From the NCBI RefSeq assembly GCF_040954835.1, contig NC_090709.1, positions 39,796,975 to 39,860,974 of the forward strand: a stretch of 64,000 nt of DNA, written 5' to 3'. This stretch comes from Lepisosteus oculatus (Eukaryota; Chordata; Actinopteri; Semionotiformes; Lepisosteidae). The translations under genes and the position numbers were made by a program. The notes under the pieces were generated by a model that ran no database searches, was not told the origin of the DNA, and was given only the letters and a program-made list of their open reading frames with translations. This document shows positions 54,886 through 64,000 of this stretch, piece after piece; positions within the stretch are counted from its first letter, which is position 1, and each line of letters opens with the position of its first letter.

Positions 54886-56549
54886 TCAGGGGAGGTCAGA
54901 GAAGGTCTTCCGGGGTGGGGGGCCGCTGGGCTTCACTTCCTGTTCTTTGGACTTGTCCTCAAACATCAGGATCCTGCAGAGCGAGACACAGGCGTCACGC
55001 TCTCTGACACTCTGACACTCTGACACTCTGACTGACTCTCTGACACTCTCTCTGACACTCTGACACTCTGACACTCTGACACTCTGACACTCTCTCTGAC
55101 ACTCTGACACTCTGACACTCTGACACTCTCAATGACTCTCTGACACTCTGACACTCTGACACTCTGACACTCTGACACTCTGACTGACTCTCTGACACTC
55201 TCTCTGACACTCTGACTGAATGACACTCTCTCTGACACTCTGACACTCTCACTGACACTCTGACACTCTGACAGACTCTCTGACACTCTGACACTCTCAC
55301 TGACTCTCTGACTCTCTGACACTCTGACACTCTCACACTCTCACTGACTCTCTGACACACTGACTGACTCTCTGACTCTCTGACACTCTGACACTCTCAC
55401 ACTCTCACTGACTCTCTGACACTCTCACTGACTCTGACACTCTGACACTCTCACTGACTCTGACACTCTGACACTCTGACTGACTCTCTGACACACTGAC
55501 TCTCTGACACACTATGTGTCGATGTGTCTGTCTGTGTGTCAGACAGACACACTGACACACTGACTGACACACAGATAGACACACAGACAGACACACTGAC
55601 ACACTGCACTCACAGTCTCAGGATAGCCGATTTCTTGCCCAGCATCATCACCAGGAAGTCCTTGTAGTCGATGGTCTCACTGACCCCTCCTGTCACCTCT
55701 GTCAAAATCTTCTTCAGCTCCAGGTGAGTCTTGGCCACACCCAGCTTCTCCAGCATCCTCTTGAGACCCATCAGATCTGAGAGAGAGAGGGGTTAATCCA
55801 GACACCCTGACTGGACACTCCAGTACATGAACACTGCACTGAGAGAGAGAGGGGTTCATACAGACACACTGACTGGACACTCCAGTACATGAACACTGCA
55901 CTGAGAGAGAGAGGGGTTCATACACACACACTGACTGGACACTCCAGTACATGAACACTGCACTGAGAGAGAGAGGGGTTCATACAGACACACTGACTGG
56001 ACACTCCAGTACATGAACACTGCACTGAGAGAGAGAGGGGTTCACACAGACACACTGACTGGACACTCCAGTACATGAACACTGCACTGAGAGAGAGAGG
56101 GGTTCACACAGACACACTGACTGGACACTCCAGGACATGAACACTGCACTGAGAGAGAGAGGGGTTCATACAGACACACTGACTGGACACTCCAGTACAT
56201 GAACACTGCACTGAGAGAGAGGGGTTCATACACACACACTGACTGGACACTCCAGTACATGAACACTGCACTGAGAGAGAGAGGGGTTCATACACACACA
56301 CTGACTGGACACTCCAGGACATGAACACTGCACTGAGAGAGAGAGGGGTTCATACAGACACACTGACTGGACACTCCAGTACATGAACACTGCACTGAGA
56401 GAGAGAGGGGTTCATACACACACACTGACTGGACACTCCAGTACATGAACACTGCACTGAGAGAGAGAGGGGTTCACACAGACACACTGACTGGACACTC
56501 CAGTACATGAACACTGCACTGAGAGAGAGGGGTTCACACAGACACTTAG

Positions 56550-56604
<55 letters not shown>

Positions 56605-58507
56605 GATGATACAGAACACTTTAACCTTACTCGAGCTTAATGAACTTTCTCTCAAGAATTAGTTTTCTTTTTTACAAAAAAAAACCTATTGTTTTTATTC
56701 TGGTTTCCTATTTTACTATGCTTTTTATCAATCTCGCCTATATTTTAATGGGCTTTTATTTTTCTGTGACTTCGGTCTTGGCAGGAAAGCCACTCTGTCA
56801 GTAACATCTCTGGTAACTATTAACGGGGTTTCCTGCGAGATAAATCCCGGAGGAACCGAGGCATCCGCAAGAGGAGTATTTTAAATATTTTAAAAAGAGT
56901 TCGTTTTAGAAAAAGGCGGGGAAACGTGGAGTCTCAGCTGCCCCTGTTCTCGCCCGCAGTCTGACGGGGCCGCTGTTCCGCACTTTGTCCGCCAGAGGGC
57001 AGCACGACCACAGCAAAAAAAAAACGTCCTGCAGTAGCGGGACTGGAACAGCAGGCGGCAGCAGAGTCTCTCTCAATCCAATTCAATTTCAATTCAAGGA
57101 GCTTTATTAGCGTGACCGATGGGTACAATCCGTGTTGCCAAAGCAAATAAAAATAATAAAATTAACATGGAACAAAACAAAAAATAGAAGTAAAATAAAA
57201 TCTACAGACATGTTACAGACATTTACAACAAAGACATATTATAAAATATTGACATAGGGGACTCTCTCTCTCTCTCTCTTTGCGTTTGCGGTTGAAACGC
57301 GCAGCAGAATTCGGACACGTTTGCAGTCTTTCTCGTTTCTGATGTGTGTGTTAGTGGATTGGTGCAGGAGAAGGCTGCAGGGGCTGACAGGGTCAGGGGC
57401 TGGATGAGGGGGCTCAGTTACCGATTTCTCCCTGGTCATTGAGGTCGAACTCCATGTATTTCTCTGTAAGACAAAACACACAGGGTCTGGTGAGAGCAGG
57501 GTGGGGGTGCAAATGACACTCTGACACACTGACACACTGACACACTGACGCTCTGACGCTCTGACACTCTGACGCACTGACGCTCTGACACTCTGAGACA
57601 CTGACGCTCTGACACACTGACGCTCTGACACTCTGACACTCTGACGCTCTGACACACTGACGCTCTGACACTCTGAGACACTGACGCTCTGACACTCTGA
57701 GACACTGACGCTCTGACACACTGACGCTCTGACACTCTGACACTCTGACGCTCTGACACACTGACGCTCTGACACTCTGAGACACTGACGCTCTGACACT
57801 CTGAGACACTGACGCTCTGACACACTGACGCTCTGACACTCTGACACTCTGACACACTGACACTCTGACACACTGACACTCTGACGCTCTGACACTCTGA
57901 CACTCTGACGCTCTGACACACTGACGCTCTGACACTCTGACACACTGACACACTGACACTCTGACACACTGACACTCTGACACTCTGACACTCTGACGCT
58001 CTGACACACTGATGCTCTGACACTCTGACACACTGACGCTCTGACACTCTGACACACTGCCTGACTGTCACACTGACGCTCTGACACACTGACGCTCTGA
58101 CACACTGACTGACCCGCTGAATCGCACCACTACTCACGCTTGAAGGTCTCCAGCTTGTCTTCAAGGTCCTCTTCGTCAGCATATTTAGGACTGTCGAGAA
58201 ATTCCTTTAGAACAAGAGACAGACGCCACTGTCACAGCTGAGACACTGAGACCGAGAGACACAGAGTCACAGAGACACAGAGACAGACGCCACTGTCACA
58301 GCTGAGACACTGAGACCGAGAGACACAGTCACAGAGTCACAGAGACAGACACCACAGCTGAGACACTGAGACCAAGAGACACAGAGTCACAGAGACACAG
58401 AGACAGACACCACTGTCACAGCTGAAACACCGAGACACAGAGTCACAGAGACACAGAGACAGACACCACTGTCACACACACACACAGACAGAGAAAGACA
58501 CTCCTGT

Positions 58508-58542
<35 letters not shown>

Positions 58543-61500
58543 CTTGTTGATGGCCTCCAGCTTCTCCTCCTGCTGGGATTTCAGGATCCCGAAGGCTTTC
58601 CCACCTGGAGGAGAGACAATCCCAGTCTGGTAAAAACACAGCTCCTGGCGGGACAGCCCTGTCCCAGGAGGAGTCTCGGCGCCGACTTCAGGACACGGGT
58701 CCCAGAGAAAGTCTCTCGTGTCCCGGGCTCTGCTTCAAGCATCTTTACTGGCCAGAGCGAGGAGCTACTGAGCTGCAGGAACACAGAACACAGAACACAG
58801 AGCAGGAACACAGAGCAGGAACACAGAACACAGAGCAGGAACACAGAGCAGGAGCAGGAACACAGAGCAGGAACACAGAACACAGAGCAGGAACACAGAG
58901 CAGGAACACAGAACACAGAGCAGGAACACAGAGCAGGAACACAGAACACAGAGCAGGAACACAGAGCAGGAACACAGAACACAGAGCAGGAACACAGAGC
59001 AGGAACAGGAACACAGAGCAGGAACACAGAACACAGAGCAGGAACACAGGGCAGGAACACAAAACACAGAGCAGGAACACAGAGCAGGAACACAGAACAC
59101 AGAGCAGGAGCAGGGAACACAGAGCAGGAACACGGGGCAGGAACACAGAACACAGAGCAGGAACACAGAGCAGGAACACAGAACACAGAGCAGGAACACA
59201 GAGCAGGAGCAGGAACACAGAGCAGGAACACAGAGCAGGAACACGGGGCAGGAACACAGAACACAGAGCAGGAACACGGAGCAGGAGCAGGAACACAGAG
59301 CAGGAGCAGGAACACGGAACACAGAGCAGGAACACAGAGCAGGAACACGGAGCAGGAACACGGAGCAGGAACATGGAGCAGGAGCAGGAACACAGAGCAG
59401 GAACATGGGGCAGGAACGGAGCAGGAGCAGGGAACACGGAGCAGGAACACGGGGCAGGAAAATTCATAGCAATTGCATGCGTGTTCTCCCCTGTGTTTGC
59501 ATGGGTCTCTTCCTGTGGTCACCGAACTGGGCCTCTGTGGACAGCCAAGTCTCTCTCACGGTCTCTACCTGTCACACACCAGACTACCCTGTCAAACACA
59601 CGCCCCCTGACACATACAGAAACACACGCACCCTGACACATACAGAAACACACGCACCCTGACACACACAGAAACACACGCACCCTGACACACACAGAAA
59701 CACACGCACCCTGACACATACAGAAACACACGCACCCTGACACATACAGAAACACTATGAACAGAAGTGGTCACGCAGGGACTTCCTGTGAGGTGCAGCT
59801 CCTCAGCGGCTCAGTCCCTATATAGACTCAGCGGCTTCGTGTTCACAGCGCGCTCAACACTGCTACTGTGCAGAGCCCCCTCCCCCCAGCGCGTGCAAAC
59901 ACACAGTGTGTCCAGTAAGAGTCTGTACAGGTGTGTGTGTGTCTATACAGTGTGTCCAGTAAGAGTCTGTACAGGAGTGTGTGTGTCTATACAGTGTGTC
60001 CAGTAAGAGTCTGTACAGGAGTGTGTGTGTGTGTCTATACAGTGTGTCCAGTAAGAGTCTGTACAGGAGTGTGTGTGTGTGTCTATACAGTGTGTCCAGT
60101 AAGAGTCTGTACAGGAGTGTGTGTGTGTCTATACAGTGTGTCCAATAAGAGTCTGTACAGGAGTGTGTGTGTGTGTCTATACAGTGTGTCCAATAAGAGT
60201 CTGTACAGGAGTGTGTGTGTGTCTATACAGTGTGTCCAGTAAGAGTCTGTACAGGAGTGTGTGTGTGTGTGTCTATACAGTGTGTCCAATAAGAGTCTGT
60301 ACAGGTGTGTGTGTGTCTATACAGTGTGTCCAGTAAGAGTCTGTACAGGAGTGTGTGTGTGTCTATACAGTGTGTCCAGTAAGAGTCTGTACAGGAGTGT
60401 GTGTGTCTATACAGTGTGTCCAATAAGAGTCTGTACAGGAGTGTGTGTGTCTATACAGTGTGTCCAATAAGAGTCTGTACAGGTGTGTGTGTGTGTGTCT
60501 ATACAGTGTGTCCAATAAGAGTCTGTACAGGAGTGTGTGTGTGTCTATACAGTGTTTCCAATAAGAGTCTGTACAGGAGTGTGTGTGTGTCTATACAGTG
60601 TGTCCAATAAGAGTCTGTACAGGAGTGTGTGTGTCTATACAGTGTGTCCAATAAGAGTCTGTACAGGTGTGTGTGTGTGTCTATACAGTGTGTCCAATAA
60701 GAGTCTGTACAGGTATGTGTGTGTCTATACAGTGTGTCCAATAAGAGTCTGTACAGGAGTGTGTGTGTGTCTATACAGTGTGTCCAATAAGAGTCTGTAC
60801 AGGTGTGTGTGTGTCTATACAGTGTGTCCAATAAGAGTCTCTACAGGAGTGTGTGTGTGTCTATACAGTGTGTCCAATAAGAGTCTGTACAGGAGTGTGT
60901 GTGTCTATACAGTGTGTCCAATAAGAGTCTGTACAGGAGTGTGTGTGTCTATACAGTGTGTCCAATAAGAGTCTGTACAGGAGTGTGTGTGTGTGTCTAT
61001 ACAGTGTGTCCAATAAGAGTCTGCACAGGTGTGTGTCTATACAAGGTAGTGGATTATTGTAATCGTGCTGTCCTGGACTGGTCTGTAGAAGACAGTACTA
61101 CACTGGATTGGTTTTAGTGAGCAGTCTTGGACTGTCCTGGCCTGCAGTGTTCAGGACTGTCCTGGCCTGCAGTGGTCAGTGCCGGCCTGCAGTGATCAGT
61201 ACTAGCCTGCAGTGTTCAGGACTGTCCTGGCCTGCAGTGGTCAGTGCCGGCCTGCAGTGATCAGTACTAGCCTGCAGTGTTCAGGACTGTCCTGGCCTGC
61301 AGTGGTCAGTGCCGGCCTGCAGTGATCAGTACTAGCCTGCAGTGCTCAGTACTAGCCTGCAGTGTTCAGGACTGTCCTGGCCTGCAGTGGTCAGTGCCGG
61401 CCTGCAGTGATCAGTACTAGCCTGCAGTGGTCAGTACTGGCCTGCAGTGTTCAGGACTGTCCTGGCCTGCAGTGTTCAGGACTGTCCTGGCCTGCAGTGG

Positions 61501-63802
61501 TCAGTGCCGGCCTGCAGTACTCAGTACTAGCCTGCAGTGTTCAGGACTGTCCTGGCATGCAGTGGACAGTGCCGGCCTGCAGTGATCAGTACTAGCCTGC
61601 AGTGCTCAGGACTGGCCTGCAGTGTTCAGGACTGTCCTGGCCTGCAGTGGTCAGTGCCGGCCTGCAGTGATCAGTACTAGCCTGCAGTGGTCAGTACTGG
61701 CCTGCAGTGTTCAGGACTGTCCTGGCCTGCAGTGGTCAGGACTGTCCTAGCTTGCAGTGCTCAGGACTGGCCTGGCCTGCAGTGTTCAGTACTGGACACA
61801 GCGGAGGAGGGAGGTGTGCAGACCTTCCCCACAGCTGACCCCCACACAGCAAAGAGGAAGAGAAAGAGGAAGAGGAACAGCCACATTCCTGTAATCACGA
61901 CGCGCGCTCGCCCGCGGAGCAGACACACGGCTCTGGCCCCGCCCCTGTCCTGCCTGTCCTGCAGCGTTCAGTACTGACCTGGCCTGCAGCGCTCAGTACT
62001 GACCTGCAGCGTTCAGTACTGACCTGGTCTGTAGCATTCAGTACTGGCCTGGCCTGCTGTATTCAGTACTGGCCTGCAGCGTTCAGTACTGACCTGGCCT
62101 GCAGCGCTCAGTACTGGCCTGCAGTGTTCAGTACTGACCTGGTCTGTAGCATTCAGTACTGGCCTGGCCTGCTGTATTCAGTACTGACCTGCAGCGTTCA
62201 GTACTGACCTGGTCTGTAGCGTTCAGTACTGGCCTGCAGCATTCAGTACTGACCTGCAGTGTTCAGTACTGACCTGGTCTGTAGCGTTCAGTTCTGACCT
62301 GGCCTGCTGTATTCATTACTGACCTGGCCTGCTGTGTTCAGTACTGACCTGGCTTGCTGTATTCAGTACTGACCTGCAGCGTTCAGTACTGACCTGGTCT
62401 GTAGCGTTCAGTACTGGCCTGCAGCATTCAGTACTGGCCTGCCGTGTTCAGTACTGGCCTGCAGAATTCAGTACTGGTCAGCCGTGTTCAGTACTGGCCT
62501 GCAGCATTCAGTACTGGTCAGCTGTGTTCAGTAATGGTCTGCCGCGCTCAGGGCTGGCAGCTGTAGGTGTGAGAGAGAGTCAGCGTGTGTGTGTGTGTGT
62601 ACCATCAGCCCAACACCTCGACTGTCACGCAGTCCGGCAAGCAGGCATGTCAAGACAGCACTGGGCAAGAGCACAGTGTGAAGAGCTCGCTGGGTCTACA
62701 GAGCAGAGAGGAGGAACTACCCGCACAGAGACCCTGCGCTACACACACACACACACACGGACACACAGAGACACTGCGCTACACACACACAGACACACAG
62801 AGACACTGCGCTACACACACACAGACACACAGAGACACTGCGCTACACACACACAGAGACACAGAGCTACACTCACACACGGACACACAGAGACACTGCG
62901 CTACACACACACACAGACACACAGAGACACAGAGCTACACACACACATGGACACACAGAGACACAGAGCTACACGTGCACACGGACACACAGAGACAGAG
63001 CTACACACACACACACACGGGGACACAGAGACACAGAGCTACACGCACACACGGACACACAGAGACACTGCGCAACACACACACACGGACACACAGAGAC
63101 ACTGCGCTACACACACACACGGGGACACAGAGACACAGAGCTACACACACACACGGGGACACAGAGACACAGAGCTACACGCACACATGGACACACAGAG
63201 ACACAGAGACACAGACACACTGAGCTACACACACACAGAAACACAGACACACAAACACACAGAGCCACAGACACAGGGCTCCAGACACACAGACACAGAG
63301 AGATACAGAGCTACACGCACACACGGACACACAGAGACACAGAGCTACAGACACAGGGCTCCAGACACACAGACACAGGGCTCCAGACACACAGACACAG
63401 AGAGATACAGAGGTACAGACACAGGGCTCCAGACACACAGACACAGAGAGATACAGAGCTACAGACACAGGGCTCCAGACACACAGACACAGAGAGATAC
63501 AGACACAGGGACACAGAGATCTCCAGACACATGGACACACAGACACAGAGAGATACAGACACAGGGACACAGAGATCTCCAGACACATGGACACACAGAC
63601 ACAGAGAGATACAGAGGTACAGACACAGGGCTCCAGACACACAGACACAGAGAGATACAGACACAGGGACACAGAGATCTCCAGACACACGGACACACAG
63701 ACGCAGATCCGCCGAGCAGCAGCAGCAGGCGGGACAGGGACAGGGACAGGGCGATCAGAGGAGGGTTAGAGAGCCACACTCACCCTGTGCGTCTCTGCTC
63801 AT
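54886..63802 (-). CDS. AIF1: AIF1 (Iba1), allograft inflammatory factor 1
   Basis: Six exons join in phase to 441 nt (146 aa, human 147): 63802-63784, 58604-58543, 58204-58138, 57463-57422, 55776-55614 and 54973-54886. All have AG acceptors and GT donors. The protein starts MSRDAQGGKAFG. It contains [27 protein letters not shown] (first EF-hand loop, Asp56-Asn58-Gly61-Ile63-Asp64), KTHLELKKI, the second EF-like loop ending [14 protein letters not shown], and MLGKKSAIL. It ends with a proline-rich basic tail, [15 protein letters not shown]. In mammals AIF1 is a calcium-binding, actin-bundling cytosolic protein of macrophages and microglia, involved in membrane ruffling and phagocytosis. As in human the second EF-hand is non-canonical. 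The first exon is only 19 coding bases and lies 5.2 kb upstream, so it is the least certain part. PRRC2A lies downstream in the same orientation. Confidence 0.95.
54985..55610. repeat. GACACTCTGACACTCTCTGA array filling AIF1 intron 5
   Basis: An eight-base word GACACTCT with variants (GACTGACTCT) repeats for about 600 bases, then TCTGTGTGTCAGACAGACAC words. It runs from just past the donor to the acceptor. Confidence 0.95.
55785..56545. repeat. 62-bp minisatellite adjoining the AIF1 exon 5 acceptor
   Basis: Twelve copies of the same 62-base unit as in PRRC2A introns 2 and 13, same orientation. The first unit provides the polypyrimidine tract and AG of the AIF1 exon at 55776. Confidence 0.97.
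56548..56605. repeat. (TAA)n microsatellite
   Basis: About 18 TAA triplets directly follow the 62-bp array. The next 470 bases (56606-57075) are AT-rich intron without features. Confidence 0.95.
57080..57245. mobile_element. Dispersed fish repeat (AAGGAGCTTTATT type)
   Basis: CAAGGAGCTTTATTAGCGTG, GACCGATGGGTACAATCCGT and TTGCCAAAGCAAATAAAAAT follow the pattern of a widespread fish repeat end with an A-rich tail. It lies in AIF1 intron 4. Confidence 0.65.
57515..58115. repeat. GACACTCTGACGCTCTGACAC array filling AIF1 intron 3
   Basis: A ten-base word (CTGACACTCT, CTGACGCTCT or CTGACACACT) repeats about 60 times between the exons at 57463 and 58138. It is related to, but distinct from, the intron 5 array. 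Confidence 0.95.
58215..58535. repeat. GAGACACAGAGTCACAGAGAC array filling AIF1 intron 2
   Basis: Units of about 60-75 bases contain GACAGACGCCACTGTCACAG and AGCTGAGACACTGAGACC, ending in an (AC)n run beside the exon at 58543. Confidence 0.93.
58775..59460. repeat. AACACAGAGCAGGAACACAGA array (AIF1 intron 1)
   Basis: Words CAGAGCAGGAACA and CAGAACA alternate for about 680 bases. Long minus-strand frames rich in Cys, Ser, Val and Pro are artefacts. Confidence 0.95.
59590..59757. repeat. CACGCACCCTGACACATACAG array
   Basis: Six copies of a 27-base unit, GAAACACACGCACCCTGACA plus CATACA. Confidence 0.93.
59780..59830 (-). promoter_or_regulatory. AIF1: Possible internal AIF1 promoter (TATA and ETS motifs)
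   Basis: The minus strand reads TCTATATAGGGA (about 59828-59817) and then ACAGGAAGTCCC about 30 bases downstream. The block is non-repetitive amid arrays. It could start a shorter AIF1 transcript entering at the exon at 58604, but no initiating exon is evident. Confidence 0.2.
59920..61045. repeat. About 45-bp minisatellite (CTATACAGTGTGTCCAATAA)
   Basis: About 25 copies combine GTGTGTCTATACAGTGTGTC with CAATAAGAGTCTGTACAGGA and a variable TG run. Confidence 0.96.
61125..62555. repeat. CCTGCAGTGTTCAGTACTGG array, two blocks
   Basis: Units of about 20-30 bases (CTGGCCTGCAGTGTTCAGGA, CAGTACTGACCTGCAGCG) occupy 61125-61800 and 61965-62555. They are separated by about 165 bases of non-repetitive sequence that shows no exon. 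Confidence 0.95.
62735..63705. repeat. CACACGGACACACAGAGACAC array
   Basis: CA-rich units of 30-48 bases contain GACACACAGAGACACTGCGC, ACAGGGCTCCAGACACACAG and AGATACAGACACAGGGACAC. It ends just before the first AIF1 exon. Confidence 0.95.
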
Positions 63803-63816
63803 GGCTGTCGGTGAGT

Positions 63817-63859
63817 GAGGAAGTAGTCCTCTCACGAGGAGCAGTGAGATTGAGGAAGT
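63817..63859. promoter_or_regulatory. AIF1: Two PU.1-type ETS sites upstream of AIF1
   Basis: GAGGAAGT occurs at 63817-63824 and 63852-63859, 15 and 50 bases upstream of the AIF1 ATG. GAGGAAGT is the core preferred by PU.1, the master myeloid ETS factor, which fits the macrophage/microglia expression of AIF1 in mammals. Motif match only; the transcription start is unknown. Confidence 0.5.
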
Positions 63860-63964
63860 GTGCGAGCAGGGCGTGCGTGCACGAATGGGTCTGTTTGAGA
63901 TCATCTGTGTGTCTCAGTGTGTGTGTGTTGGAATGAATTTCAGTGTGCACCTTAATTGGTTAGA

Positions 63965-64000
63965 AATAACAGACACACTGACTGGACACTCCAGTACATG
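63965..64000. repeat. Start of another 62-bp repeat copy
   Basis: CACACTGACTGGACACTCCA then GTACATG is the same unit as at 33.0, 45.3 and 55.8 kb, cut by the window end. A further array may continue beyond. Confidence 0.85.

Overview
This window looks like vertebrate nuclear DNA, most likely from a ray-finned fish and plausibly a non-teleost such as a gar. That guess rests on four things: spliced genes with vertebrate families, fish-type SINE and other dispersed elements, fish-type two-domain Ig receptors, and an intact AIF1-PRRC2A pair as in the tetrapod MHC class III region. The species is an inference. Every gene I can support lies on the minus strand, so transcription runs from high to low coordinates.

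Layout. AIF1 (Iba1) occupies 63802-54886 in six coding exons. An array of a 121-bp repeat (52.9-54.4 kb) separates it from a CpG-rich promoter region (about 50.3-52.8 kb). PRRC2A (BAT2) follows, with a probable non-coding first exon ending at 51904 and coding exons from 47678 to 27139. The two genes have the same order and orientation as in human MHC class III. The exons for the C-terminal third of PRRC2A are not found; a stop, a roughly 1-kb GC-rich stretch and an AATAAA follow instead.

Below 26 kb, where human has BAG6, there is a cluster of immunoglobulin-superfamily receptor genes. Gene 2 (24152-19880) codes for a signal peptide, V domain, C2-like domain, stalk, transmembrane segment and short tail. 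Gene 3 (about 15181-12371) has a frameshifted V exon and a tail exon with an ITSM. Gene 1 (9665-1521) is complete: two Ig domains, a transmembrane segment and a tail with two ITIMs. A dead copy of the gene 2 signal exon lies at 25.8 kb and an orphan tail-like exon at 18.6 kb. The set resembles an inhibitory/non-inhibitory paired leukocyte-receptor cluster linked to MHC class III genes.

The most unusual property is the introns. Nearly every intron of all the genes is filled by its own tandem array (units from 2 to about 180 bp). Several arrays run right up to the exon and carry copies of a splice acceptor or splice donor in every unit. One 66-bp array occurs in two PRRC2A introns in opposite orientations, so the pre-mRNA could fold on itself. 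Because many unit lengths are multiples of three (51, 57, 60, 66 and 30 bp), the arrays create long open frames that are not genes. Three 1-base losses in G/C runs break otherwise perfect reading frames and may be assembly errors.

Exon coordinates were read by eye from splice signals, reading phase and protein similarity recalled from the families. No alignment or database search was run.
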